Source: Pusillibacter faecalis (GTDB taxonomy: Bacteria > Bacillota > Clostridia > Oscillospirales > Oscillospiraceae). Taken from it: a stretch of 64,000 bases of DNA. The notes below the pieces were generated by a model that was not told the origin of the DNA, ran no database searches, and saw only the letters and a list, made by a program, of their open reading frames with translations. Below are positions 1 through 8,354 of this stretch, one piece after another. Each line of letters starts with the position of its first letter. Position 1 is the stretch's first letter. The stretch covers positions 2,108,001-2,172,000 of the forward strand of contig NZ_AP023420.1 in NCBI RefSeq assembly GCF_018408705.1, read 5' to 3'. The position numbers and the translations under genes are program-made.

Positions 1-497
1 CTGATCTGCTGGGCAAGAATGTCTGGATTTTGCTCCTTGGTCAGGTTATCCAGCAGCAGTCCCACGACGCCATAGGAATAAAAGCTGACCGCAGTCTCCA
101 GATCAGAGGCCGGAAGCGTCCGGCCAGCAGCATGCGCGCGGATCATCTCGTCAAAATAGGCACGGGAAAACCGCCTCAGCAGCTGGCTCATCTCTTCCCT
201 TCGCTGAGAGGACAGCAGATGCCGGATCAACCGCTTTTCTTCTGATGTGACAGTGATCACTGACTTTAAGGCGTCCTGCACGGAAGGAGCTTCCAGGCTT
301 GCAAGCAGTGTTTTCTGCAGCCGTTGTTCCATCAGATATTCGATGACTTCCATAGTGTCCTGAAAGTGGTAATAAAAGGTCTGACGGCTGATGTGACAGG
401 CATCCACCAGCTCCTTGACTGTGATCTTTTCCACATTCTTATGCTCCAGGAGTCCGGCAAAGGTTTCGGCAATCACCTGCTTGACGTCTACAGGCAT
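1..497 (-). CDS. TetR/AcrR-family transcriptional regulator (3' end beyond window)
   Basis: The reading frame opens at an ATG at 497 behind a GGAGGTGGG ribosome site and stays open to the window edge, giving 165 residues with no stop, so the C-terminus is missing. Residues 26-45 (ITVKELVDACHISRQTFYYH) are a clear TetR helix-turn-helix; the helical rest would be the ligand/dimer domain. Members repress nearby genes until a small molecule binds. The target cannot be told from this side; the SLH gene upstream is on the same strand but ends in its own hairpin. Seen: the HTH. Inferred: repressor function. Confidence 0.85.
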   Translation of the reverse strand, partial: MPVDVKQVIAETFAGLLEHKNVEKITVKELVDACHISRQTFYYHFQDTMEVIEYLMEQRLQKTLLASLEAPSVQDALKSVITVTSEEKRLIRHLLSSQRREEMSQLLRRFSRAYFDEMIRAHAAGRTLPASDLETAVSFYSYGVVGLLLDNLTKEQNPDILAQQI

Positions 498-601
498 CGG
501 GTCCCACCTCCACGTTTTAAGAAAAATCGTCTTATTCTACCAAAAAAGAGCGGTTTCGTCCAGTATTTCATGGGCGCACCAGGGTACAGGTGGATATATT
601 G

Positions 602-643
602 AGAAAGCGGGACCTGCTCCTATAGGACCAGGTCCCGCTTTCT
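602..643 (-). terminator. Hairpin terminator after the SLH protein gene
   Basis: Perfect 15-bp stem (602-616 with 629-643), 12-nt loop, about 13 bases past the SLH gene stop at 657. The arms carry AAAG/CTTT ends that supply a short U-rich tail on either strand, so it may act bidirectionally. Confidence 0.75.
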
Positions 644-656
644 TGTGTGCAAAGAA

Positions 657-3600
657 CTAGACAGAGGTGGACTCATACCGGCTCCAGTCCGGAGTAGAAG
701 TTAAGGCGGTCCAGCGCTCGTGAATCTGATCCCGGGGCTGGAAGGCATGGCTGTTTGTAGCCTCCTGAATGGCCAGATAGTACCAGTCGGTTTCCCGGCA
801 GTCCGACCAGGTATTCATCCCGGGCAGCAGATCGTCCTTGTCTTCTGGCAGGCGGTTCAGAATCCGGTTGATCATGGTTATCGCCTGAGCGCGGGTAATC
901 TTGGCGTCAGGGCGAAAGGTGCCGTCTGTAAAGCCCCGCACCCAGCCCAGGGCCGCAGCCCGCTCAATTTCCGCCTTTGCCCAATGGCCGGAGATATCGG
1001 TGAAAGCGCTGCCTCCAGTGCCGCCGCCGGAGGCGAAACGGGCGCAGATGGCTGCAAATTCCGCCCGGGTAATCGGCGCGTCTGGGTCAAAGCTTCCGTC
1101 ACTGCGGCCCTGGATGATTCCAAGAGCTGACATGGTGGCGATGGCAGTGTTGGCCCAATCGTTCGCGGCAACGTCTGAGAAGTTGTGGGTGGTGGTCAGG
1201 AAATCCTGCCGCACGCCCTCATCCAACAGCCGGAAGAAAATGGTAGCCACTTGGGCGCGGGTGATGCTGGCGTTAGGCCGCACAGTACCGTCGGCATAGC
1301 CCTGGATATAGGCAAAATGATCGCTGCCGTTGAGCATGGCGGGCACGATGCTCTCTTCCCATCCGGCAAACAGCGTGAGATAGCCGTTGACCAGCAGGGA
1401 CTCCTCCTCATCTACCCGCCGGGTGAGGAAACTGTCCCGATACCAACCGGTGAAGCAGTAGCCGGGGCGGGTGGGGATGTGGACGCCGTACTCTGCGTCG
1501 TCATAGGGATTGATGCGAAAGGCATCTGTTTCTTCAATGGGAGCGAATTTGGTGCCGCCATTGGAGTTGAAGCGCAGATACGGTGTCTGGTCGGAGTCGT
1601 CCCCTGGATCTGGGGTTGGGGTTGGAGAGGCGTTCTCCGTCCAAGCGGCGGTGAGAGTCAGATTCCCGGTAACAGTCAGGGCGTCTCCAGGCTGGTAAAG
1701 AATCGTACCATCGCTCCACCCGGCAAAGGTATATCCGCTTCGGATGGGGGCGGGTGCCACAGCGACGGTGCCCCCATCCATCACGGACACCGCCTTATAT
1801 GCGTTCGGGTCTCCCGTACCGCCGTTCAGGTTGTAGGAGACGGTCCAGGTTTGTGGTCCCTCCACATGGAATGTGCAGAGGGCTTCAGACTGTGATTTAA
1901 AATGCAGCGTTGGCGCGTATTCCAGGTCGTTTCCCAGGAGAAAGCCGGATGCCTGAACCGTGGTTTTCAAATTCACACGGCCGCTGCTGCGCAGCGCGGC
2001 CCGGGCGGAATCGGACAAGGTGCCGGTAAGCCCCGTCAAGGAAATCTCGTAGGTTTGAGGGCTGCCCCCATCAGCCAGCACGTCGCATACGATATAGAGG
2101 GTGTTGTTGTCCGAAGTATATGCGTACCATTGAGGCTGCAAGATCTCGCTTTCTAGCGAAAGCTGATCCGTGATCGGTTCGGAGCTTGGCTGAAATCCCT
2201 CGTCAAAGGTGAAGGCAAGCGTCAGTGTGGTATCGTGAAAGGAATCATACGGGGATGCAAAATCGTAAGCAAAGTCTTCTCCGGAATACCAGAGGTCTCC
2301 GGAGGCATCCTCATACATGGACGCAACCTCCAGGAGGTCAAAGGTTATGGTATATCCAATAGAAACCGCTTCATCCACAGAGGGCAGGATGTGGTCCTGC
2401 GTGTCTGAGCCATGCCAGTCCCCGCTGTTGATTTGATGCAGAATTTCAGCGGAGCTGTCGGCTTCAGGAGACGTGGGAGCCGGTGTGACCGTCACAGTTT
2501 TTGTGAATTGAACCACAGAGTCCGGATCATCCGGATTGGTAATCTCCACAGTAATGGGATAGGTTCCAGCTTCTGTGAAAATCAGCCGGTCTGTTCCATA
2601 CCCCTGGGCCGGAACAGAGGTGTCATAGGTATAGGTGCGCACAAGGTCCGTCACAAGGTCAAAGCCGTTTCCAGCGTTGCTGGTGCCCATGCTGGCATAT
2701 ACCTTGGAATCGCTGGAATTCGTCACCTGATGATAAGTATAGGAGAGAGGCTCCCGGGCCTCCCGAACATAAAGCGTGTTGGCAGCTGCCGGATGGAGCT
2801 GCGATACCTGCATATTTTTGGCGTTAGAGAGAACCCCATATCCGTAACCATATACAGGGTAGTAAGCATTTCCGGGGGAGGTTGGTTCTGCAGTGATGTC
2901 TGTGATATCACAGAATGTATCTGTGATGGAGATGATGGCGGAAGAGGTGCCATTCAAAGCCCGGACAGAGGAGACATAACGGACCGACTCCTCGGCGGTC
3001 ACTTCAAAATGTATTTCGCTGTAGCAGGCTTTCAACGTGGAGCCCAGGCCATGATTATGCTGCGGGTTTCTTGTGTCGGAGGTTTTTCCGGGTGAAGCGC
3101 CTAACATGCCCGCCAGACCGCCATAAAAGCCGCCGCTGTTTTTGCTGTCATCTGTATGGCCGCCGGTGACACTGGAATCCACCTCACCATGGATGACACT
3201 GCAGCGGAGCATGGTGGAGTCTCCATCAAAGATTCCAGCGACACCACCCAGGTAAAGTCCCGCAAGGATCGCATCCGAAAGAGATGTAGAGGGAATCTCT
3301 GCTGTCAAGTCAGCAACCAGGTCTTCCACTGAGCAATCTTCCACTGAGGCGGCTGTCTGCACACTGCCGATCATGCCACCGATGGCCTCAAGCAGAGAAC
3401 CGTCGCCTGCGGTCCGGGTCACAGTGAGGTCTTCGGCCTTGCAGTGATCCATGGACGTTGGATAGCCGTATGCACCTCTATATTTGTCATGATAAGGATT
3501 TCCCTGGGCACCCACAAGGCCGCCCAGACTTACAGGAAGATAGAACTCTGCAGATCCGTCCCAACCACCAAGATCTATCGTATAAGCCGCACTTGTATCG

Positions 3601-4277
3601 GCGCTGCCAGCGTATGAGATGGTGATTCCGGTGGCTTTGCAGCCACTGATCTCGGAAGAACTGCCGCCGGAACTTTCAGAGAAATCCACCAGACCCACTA
3701 AACCGCCAAAACTGGAAAATTGCGCTGCCCCTGAGATTGTAACCTCCATGCTGCTATCCCTAACTGTGACGCCGCTGACTGTGGACCCAACGACCCAGCC
3801 GGCCAGAAGTCCCGCCCTCTGGATGCCTGTCTGCTGGGTGGTAAGGACAGCGGAGCTCAGTTCCAGATCATAAATTTCGGCGTCTTGCACATAGCCAAAG
3901 AACCCAGCCAGTCCGCCAGAGTCACTGGAGACCTGCATTCCTGAAATGACAGCTCCATTGCCGTCCAATGTGCCCTGAAACGGGTGAGATTTCGTCCCAA
4001 TCGGCACCCATTGGGAACCGCCTAAGTCGATATTGCTAGTCAGTTCAATTGTTTTGCCTTGAAATGTGGTTCCGGCATTTACTGTTTTTGCAAGCCACGC
4101 CAGCTCCTCGGCGGAGTTGATAGTAACCGTCGAGGCGTCTTCGGCATAATCCTCTGGCATTTGGGCTTGGTCAATCCAGCCTGCTTCCACTGCGGCGACT
4201 GGAATGGGGAAGAGAGAGAATAAAATAGCCAAAGCGGTCAACAGGCTCCCCATGCGAATGGTAAGTACTCTTTTCAT
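657..4277 (-). CDS. Large secreted SLH-domain surface protein with beta-helix/GLUG-like and InlB B-repeat regions
   Basis: 1206 residues. The start at 4277 is chosen because AAGGAGG precedes it and a signal peptide follows at once (MKRVLTIRMGS, hydrophobic to about residue 28, PVAA cleavage region); an in-frame ATG at 4343 lies inside an inverted repeat and has no such site. Residues about 35-480 are Gly/Ser-rich and hold an 'IGTKSHPFQGTLDGNG' motif typical of GLUG/parallel beta-helix adhesins. Two InlB/Listeria-Bacteroides repeats follow (about 805-880, NGGTGDPN..SGYTFAGW; about 897-975, NGGTKFAP..PGYCFTGW). Three S-layer homology modules end the protein (about 985-1200), which bind secondary cell-wall polymer. 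Expected role: cell-wall-anchored adhesin or surface layer component. Upstream sits a putative invertible promoter and a recombinase, so expression may be phase variable (inference). Confidence 0.88.
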   Translation of the reverse strand: MKRVLTIRMGSLLTALAILFSLFPIPVAAVEAGWIDQAQMPEDYAEDASTVTINSAEELAWLAKTVNAGTTFQGKTIELTSNIDLGGSQWVPIGTKSHPFQGTLDGNGAVISGMQVSSDSGGLAGFFGYVQDAEIYDLELSSAVLTTQQTGIQRAGLLAGWVVGSTVSGVTVRDSSMEVTISGAAQFSSFGGLVGLVDFSESSGGSSSEISGCKATGITISYAGSADTSAAYTIDLGGWDGSAEFYLPVSLGGLVGAQGNPYHDKYRGAYGYPTSMDHCKAEDLTVTRTAGDGSLLEAIGGMIGSVQTAASVEDCSVEDLVADLTAEIPSTSLSDAILAGLYLGGVAGIFDGDSTMLRCSVIHGEVDSSVTGGHTDDSKNSGGFYGGLAGMLGASPGKTSDTRNPQHNHGLGSTLKACYSEIHFEVTAEESVRYVSSVRALNGTSSAIISITDTFCDITDITAEPTSPGNAYYPVYGYGYGVLSNAKNMQVSQLHPAAANTLYVREAREPLSYTYHQVTNSSDSKVYASMGTSNAGNGFDLVTDLVRTYTYDTSVPAQGYGTDRLIFTEAGTYPITVEITNPDDPDSVVQFTKTVTVTPAPTSPEADSSAEILHQINSGDWHGSDTQDHILPSVDEAVSIGYTITFDLLEVASMYEDASGDLWYSGEDFAYDFASPYDSFHDTTLTLAFTFDEGFQPSSEPITDQLSLESEILQPQWYAYTSDNNTLYIVCDVLADGGSPQTYEISLTGLTGTLSDSARAALRSSGRVNLKTTVQASGFLLGNDLEYAPTLHFKSQSEALCTFHVEGPQTWTVSYNLNGGTGDPNAYKAVSVMDGGTVAVAPAPIRSGYTFAGWSDGTILYQPGDALTVTGNLTLTAAWTENASPTPTPDPGDDSDQTPYLRFNSNGGTKFAPIEETDAFRINPYDDAEYGVHIPTRPGYCFTGWYRDSFLTRRVDEEESLLVNGYLTLFAGWEESIVPAMLNGSDHFAYIQGYADGTVRPNASITRAQVATIFFRLLDEGVRQDFLTTTHNFSDVAANDWANTAIATMSALGIIQGRSDGSFDPDAPITRAEFAAICARFASGGGTGGSAFTDISGHWAKAEIERAAALGWVRGFTDGTFRPDAKITRAQAITMINRILNRLPEDKDDLLPGMNTWSDCRETDWYYLAIQEATNSHAFQPRDQIHERWTALTSTPDWSRYESTSV

Positions 4278-4342
4278 GGTCACTTCCTCCTTGTTCTTTG
4301 TGCGCCTAGGACTGTTTCTTGAACAGCTCCAATCAGCCATCA

Positions 4343-4367
4343 ATAGCAGACAAAATAAAAATTTTGT
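4343..4367 (+). repeat. Left inverted repeat (IRL) of the putative invertible element
   Basis: 25 bases identical to the reverse complement of 4601-4625. It sits inside a larger perfect palindrome (arms 4339-4356 and 4361-4378, loop AAAA). The centre, ACAAAAT-AAAA-ATTTTGT, looks like two inverted recombinase-binding arms around a short crossover. Confidence 0.85.
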
Positions 4368-4463
4368 CTGCTATTGATGAGAGGCTTGTTGGAAAAGTAA
4401 AAATTTTTGCATATTTTTCCTTCTTACCTAGCCTGTAATGCCGCTTAAGTGTATACACATTCA

Positions 4464-4492
4464 GACCGCTCAAATTTTAGGTTTGACCGGTC
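4464..4492. promoter_or_regulatory. Imperfect palindrome inside the switch spacer, possible operator
   Basis: GACCGCTCAAA (4464-4474) and TTTGACCGGTC (4482-4492) are inverted repeats with 10 of 11 positions paired and a 7-bp spacer. It could bind a regulator such as the TetR protein downstream or an accessory factor for inversion; nothing in the sequence decides. Confidence 0.35.
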
Positions 4493-4600
4493 TATTTTGA
4501 GTTGCCTGAATAAGGTTGTCGTGCTTGTGTTATTATAAAAGTTGTGGTAAAATCCTTGTACAGTTGTGGCCTATGTATCAAACACAGCATCCGAATGGTA

Positions 4601-4625
4601 ACAAAATTTTTATTTTGTCTGCTAT
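4601..4625 (-). repeat. Right inverted repeat (IRR), overlapping the recombinase stop codon
   Basis: 25-base perfect inverse of 4343-4367. The stop codon of the recombinase gene (TAG, 4622-4624) lies within it, so inversion would leave the gene end unchanged. Confidence 0.85.
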
Positions 4626-5464
4626 CCGACCAGGCGCAGCTGTTCCAGCTGTTGAGCGTGCTCCTCACCTGTAGAGATCAGGTAGATGCGAGTGGTTTCC
4701 ACAGAGCTATGGCCCAGTATATCAGCTAGCTTGACCACATCCCGGCTGGCCTGATAGAAAGTGCGGGCGAACAGATGCCGCAGGTTATGAGGGAACACCT
4801 TGGTTGGAGCCACACCTGCTGCACTGCAGACAGACTTCATTTCCGACCAAATCTGTTTTCTGGATATGCTGTGCCCGCCTCTGGTGAGAAATATCTCACC
4901 AGAGGCGATTTTGCGATCTTTTGCGTATTTTAAAAGCTTTCTGCAAAGCTTACCTGGGAGAAGAATCGTACGGATTTTTCCCTTTAAACTGACCTCCGCC
5001 CTCCCTGTGTGAGCTGCCTCTACGGTTATATACCGGACCTCTGACACCCGAATGCCGGTGGCGCAGATTGTCTCTAAAAGAAGGGCCAGCCGTTCTCGCC
5101 CCTGATTTCGGGCGGCGGCCACTAGACGGTGATATTCCTCCCGAGTCAGCTCCCGTTCTTGTTTTTGAAAGATCCGTCGCTGAATCCGCAGAGGCCGGAC
5201 CCGGCATGTCCCGAAGCCCGCAACATCCAGAAATCGGTTTAGGCTGGCCAGCATGGAGTTGATTGTGACTGCACTGTAGCCCTGCTGCTGCAAGAATTCC
5301 TTCCATTCCGCGCATTTGACGTGTGTGACTGGCCTCTCTCCCAGCCACTTGGAAAAGGTGCGGACATGTCGCAGATAGTTCTCAATGGTTCCGGAGCTGC
5401 GGTCCTCGGCCCGCAGATACTGGGCAAACTCCTCCAGGGCAGTGGGCGTGATGAATGCTGACAT
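4622..5464 (-). CDS. Tyrosine recombinase (XerC/D-like), likely invertase of the adjacent switch
   Basis: 280 residues from the ATG at 5464, preferred over the ATG at 5479 because AGGAGG lies 6 bases before it. Residues about 1-95 form the core-binding SAM-like domain; the catalytic domain follows. All catalytic residues are visible: R139 (ATGIRVSE), K161/K163 (SLKGK), H226 and R229 (PHNLRH), H252 (LGHSS) and the nucleophile Y261 (RIYLIS). The protein is compact, without the arm-binding extension of phage integrases, and no phage genes are near. It ends inside one of two 25-bp inverted repeats flanking a promoter-sized spacer next to a surface protein gene, the usual setting of a phase-variation invertase. 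Function as invertase is inferred; the enzyme family is clear. Confidence 0.9.
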   Translation of the reverse strand: MSAFITPTALEEFAQYLRAEDRSSGTIENYLRHVRTFSKWLGERPVTHVKCAEWKEFLQQQGYSAVTINSMLASLNRFLDVAGFGTCRVRPLRIQRRIFQKQERELTREEYHRLVAAARNQGRERLALLLETICATGIRVSEVRYITVEAAHTGRAEVSLKGKIRTILLPGKLCRKLLKYAKDRKIASGEIFLTRGGHSISRKQIWSEMKSVCSAAGVAPTKVFPHNLRHLFARTFYQASRDVVKLADILGHSSVETTRIYLISTGEEHAQQLEQLRLVG

Positions 5465-5557
5465 AAAAATCCTCCTCATATGATGAATGCCCTTATTCTA
5501 CCTTGCGGAGGACCGCTTATGCACCATAGGATAAACTGGGCAATTTCACACCTTTTC

Positions 5558-5586
5558 TTGAAAATGATGGGCGCTTATGGTAGGAT
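5558..5586 (+). promoter_or_regulatory. Sigma-A-type promoter for the acyltransferase-like gene
   Basis: TTGAAA (5558-5563), 17-bp spacer, TAGGAT (5581-5586), about 35 bases before the GTG start at 5620. Confidence 0.55.
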
Positions 5587-5619
5587 AATATCGTATTTTT
5601 CAAGAGAGAGGGAACTGCC

Positions 5620-6351
5620 GTGGGGTATCTGAGCACTCGTCGCCCTGGACTGGACACGCTGCGGGGCATGACACTGGTCAGTATGATGGTCTATCATGCC
5701 TGCTGGGATTTGGTCTATCTTTTTAGGCAGGATTGGGCATGGTACCGCTCCTTTGGCGCCCATCTCTGGCAGCAGAGCATCTGCTGGACGTTTATTCTGC
5801 TCTCTGGCTACTGTTTTCATCTGGGACATCACCGGCTGCGGCGCGGACTTCTATCCCTGGGCGGAGGGGCGCTGGTGAGCGCGGTCTCCCAGGTGGCAGG
5901 CAGCCCCATCCACTGGGGGGTGCTGACTTTGCTGGGCGCGGCAGCGCTGCTGACCATTCCTTTGGACCCGCTGCTGCGGCGACTGCCCGCCAGAGCGGGC
6001 CTTGCGGGCAGCTTCTGCCTGTTTTTTCTGCTGCGGGAGGTTAACCAAGGATATCTGGGCTTTGAGGGTGCGGCGCTGCTGACATTGCCGGCGGACTGGT
6101 ACCAGAATTCCCTCACGGCACTGTTGGGGTTTCCGGGGCCGGATTTTTTCTCCGCGGATTATTTTTCCCTGCTTCCGTGGCTGTTCCTATTCTGGACGGG
6201 CTACTTCCTCTACCGCCTGCGGCCGGAGGGGGAGGGACGGGAACTCAGGCTCCCGCTGGTGACAACGCTGGGACGGCACTCTCTGGTGGCATATTTGCTG
6301 CATCAGCCCCTTATCTACGGGGTGCTGTGGATGTTTGCGAGAGTGTCTTGA
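5620..6351 (+). CDS. DUF1624 / heparan-alpha-glucosaminide N-acetyltransferase-like membrane protein
   Basis: 243 residues from a GTG start behind GAGAGAGGGA. The N-terminus (RRPGLDTLRGMTLVSMMVYH) has the R-x-x-x-D-x-x-R-G motif of membrane acyltransferases of the DUF1624 family; about seven hydrophobic segments follow and the C-terminus has a GRHSLVAYLLHQP motif also seen in that family. It is an integral membrane protein that probably moves an acyl group onto a sugar or other surface molecule; the substrate is unknown. Monocistronic, with its own promoter and a strong terminator. Confidence 0.75.
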   Translation: MGYLSTRRPGLDTLRGMTLVSMMVYHACWDLVYLFRQDWAWYRSFGAHLWQQSICWTFILLSGYCFHLGHHRLRRGLLSLGGGALVSAVSQVAGSPIHWGVLTLLGAAALLTIPLDPLLRRLPARAGLAGSFCLFFLLREVNQGYLGFEGAALLTLPADWYQNSLTALLGFPGPDFFSADYFSLLPWLFLFWTGYFLYRLRPEGEGRELRLPLVTTLGRHSLVAYLLHQPLIYGVLWMFARVS

Positions 6352-6422
6352 AAAACAAAGTGCTCTGCCGTATGCGTCCCATGCCCGCCGCCGGCCTGAT
6401 TCCATTATGAGGCGGACACCGG

Positions 6423-6460
6423 AAAAAAGCCGCCGATTCACAAGAATCGGCGGCTTTTTT
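6423..6460. terminator. Bidirectional terminator
   Basis: Perfect 16-bp stem (6423-6438 / 6445-6460) with runs of six A and six T at its ends, placed between two convergent genes. Confidence 0.92.
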
Positions 6461-7269
6461 TACGTCCTGGCCCGGGTTTGCTCCGTAGCTCCCAGAGGCG
6501 GCTCTTGTCCGGCCCCGCCGATGGGAACAACCACGGTCGCGCCGTGTACCTGCGTCACGGCGGCGTAAATGCCGTAAACCGCCCGGATGGTCTCCGGATT
6601 CACCACCGACGCATCCCCAGCCGCGGCGATGGTGCCGCTGTGGAGGAACAAGAAGCGGTCGCAAAAGCGCAGGGCCAGGTTCGGATCGTGGATGACTAGG
6701 ATGGCGGTGATGCCCCGGGCCTTGCACATCTGTCGGACCAGCCCCAGGACTTCATGCTGGTTCCGTATGTCCAGATTGCTGGTGGGCTCGTCCAGCAGCA
6801 GGAGCTTGGGCTCCTGCACCAGCGCCCGGGCCAGCAGAACCTTCTGCTGTTCGCCACCGGAGAGCTGATTCAGATACCGCATCGCCAGACGGCCCAGCCC
6901 CATCTGCTGAAGAACATCATTTACGATGCCGCGGTCTCGTTGGCTGACGCCCCATTTGATGTAGGGCTTTCGGCCCAGAAGCAGCGTGTCGTATACGCTC
7001 AGACGGGTACCGCCGGCCCCCTGGGCCACAAACGCCACCTGCCGTGCAAGCTCACTGAGGGAGAGGGAGAGAAGGTCCGTCCCATCCACCAGGACGGAGC
7101 CGCTCTGGGGCCTGAGGATGTGGTCAAAGCATTTGAGCAGCGTGCTTTTCCCCGCGCCGTTGCTGCCCAGGACGGCCACAAAGTCCCCGCTCTGGGCGGA
7201 GAAAGAGATGTCCCGCAGAATCTGCCGGCCGCAGGGATAGGAAAAGTTCAGGTTCTGAACAGAAATCAC
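6460..7269 (-). CDS. ABC transporter ATP-binding protein, FecE/BtuD type (inferred nickel import)
   Basis: 269 residues from a GTG at 7269 that overlaps the permease stop (GTGA), implying translational coupling; the longer open frame upstream is only a shadow of the permease gene. Walker A GSNGAGKS (35-42), signature LSGGE (136-140), Walker B LLLLDEP (157-163) and H-loop His194 are intact. Family members energise import of metal chelates or cobalamin through FecCD/BtuC permeases. It is the last gene of the larE-larB-larC-fmdE-importer operon, which argues for nickel as substrate; iron or cobalt complexes cannot be excluded. Terminated by the hairpin at 6423-6460. Confidence 0.88.
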   Translation of the reverse strand: MISVQNLNFSYPCGRQILRDISFSAQSGDFVAVLGSNGAGKSTLLKCFDHILRPQSGSVLVDGTDLLSLSLSELARQVAFVAQGAGGTRLSVYDTLLLGRKPYIKWGVSQRDRGIVNDVLQQMGLGRLAMRYLNQLSGGEQQKVLLARALVQEPKLLLLDEPTSNLDIRNQHEVLGLVRQMCKARGITAILVIHDPNLALRFCDRFLFLHSGTIAAAGDASVVNPETIRAVYGIYAAVTQVHGATVVVPIGGAGQEPPLGATEQTRART

Positions 7270-8354
7270 AGGCTCTCCCTCCCCCGAAACAGCATCCAGA
7301 GAAACAGCGGCCCCCCCAGAAACGAGGTGATGGCACCGATGGGCAGCACGATGGGGGAGAGGAGGCTCTTGCCTGCTAGGTCCCCCAGCAGCAGAAGAAT
7401 GCTGCCGGTGACGGCGGAGCCAGGAATCAAAAAGCGGTAGTCGTTCCCGGTGAACCGCCGGACCATATGGGGGGCGACCAGGCCCACGAAGCTGATGACG
7501 CCCACAAAAGCTACGCTCATGGCGGCAATCAGGGTGCACAACGCCATACTGGCGTAGGACAGCAGGTCCACATTCACACCAAGACTCCTGGCGGTGGCGG
7601 CCCCGCTCTCCAGGGCGTTGTAGTTCCATCGGTTCCACAGGAAAAACAGCAGGGCGGCCAGACTGGCCAGGCCGATTATGGCAATTTCTTGCCAGCCGGG
7701 GCGACCCAAATCACCGAAGGTCCAATAGACCACCGTAGCCAGCTGTACGTCGTCTGCGAAGTATTGCAACAGCGTGGTGGCGCCGGTGAACATGGAGCTG
7801 AGGGCCACGCCCGCCAGAATCATGGCTGCGGGGGACATCCCCCGCAGGCGGCTGAGGGCCAGCACGACCGCGGTGGTGGCAAGGCCTCCTGCGAACGCGC
7901 AGACTGTCACCGTGCCGGGGGAGCGGATGGTAATGGCGGTCCCGGCGTTGGCCGCGTTCTGAACACCGGCGTCGAGCGCGATGATGGCCAGGGCCGCGCC
8001 GAAGGCCGCGCCTTGGGAAACGCCCAGCGTGGAGGCGGAGGCCAGCGGATTGTGCAGGACATTCTGCATGATGCAGCCGGAGAGGGCCAGGGCCGCGCCA
8101 ACCGCGACGGCAGTCATCACCCGGGGCAGCCGCACCCGGAAGACGATGGCCTCCGTCTGGGTGGTTCCCCTGCCCAGGACGGTCTCCAGAACCTGGCTTA
8201 CCGTAATTCCGGAGGAGCCACTGGCCGCGGCGAACAGCATCAGGGCGGCCAGCACCGAGAGCAGGATCAAAAGCGCAAGACGCTTTCTTCGAAGAAAGAG
8301 ATCGTAGCTTTCCAGGATGTCCACGCTGAGGTAGGAATTATGCTCCAAGTTCAA
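7266..8354 (-). CDS. FecCD/BtuC-family ABC transporter permease
   Basis: 362 residues from a TTG at 8354; a second TTG two codons on has better spacing to GGAG and could be the true start. About ten hydrophobic segments and the conserved GAALALSGCIMQNVLHNPLA-type region of FecCD permeases are present, with a GAITSFLGGPLFL-type C-terminus (coupling helix and final membrane span). The start overlaps the binding-protein gene and the end overlaps the ATPase gene. It forms the membrane channel of the importer, probably for a nickel complex given the lar genes upstream (inference). Confidence 0.88.
   Translation of the reverse strand: MNLEHNSYLSVDILESYDLFLRRKRLALLILLSVLAALMLFAAASGSSGITVSQVLETVLGRGTTQTEAIVFRVRLPRVMTAVAVGAALALSGCIMQNVLHNPLASASTLGVSQGAAFGAALAIIALDAGVQNAANAGTAITIRSPGTVTVCAFAGGLATTAVVLALSRLRGMSPAAMILAGVALSSMFTGATTLLQYFADDVQLATVVYWTFGDLGRPGWQEIAIIGLASLAALLFFLWNRWNYNALESGAATARSLGVNVDLLSYASMALCTLIAAMSVAFVGVISFVGLVAPHMVRRFTGNDYRFLIPGSAVTGSILLLLGDLAGKSLLSPIVLPIGAITSFLGGPLFLWMLFRGRESL

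Larger units (their letters stand above)
4278..4621. promoter_or_regulatory. Intergenic switch region: candidate invertible promoter
   Basis: 344 bases between the SLH gene start and the recombinase stop, AT-rich unlike its neighbours. Perfect 25-bp inverted repeats at 4343-4367 and 4601-4625 frame a 233-bp spacer. The spacer holds a perfect TATAAT on the minus strand (4532-4537, toward the SLH gene, but with a poor -35) and an overlapping extended -10 on the plus strand (TG-T-TATTAT, 4528-4536). It also holds an imperfect operator-like palindrome at 4464-4492. Because -10-like elements face both ways, the present ON/OFF state cannot be read. The arrangement resembles phase-variable promoters flipped by tyrosine recombinases. 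Confidence 0.7.

Noticed and set aside
7270..7638. N-terminal 123-residue extension of the ABC ATPase reading frame
   Set aside because: It overlaps the permease in another frame, has no domain character, and the GTG at 7269 has the GTGA coupling expected for this operon.
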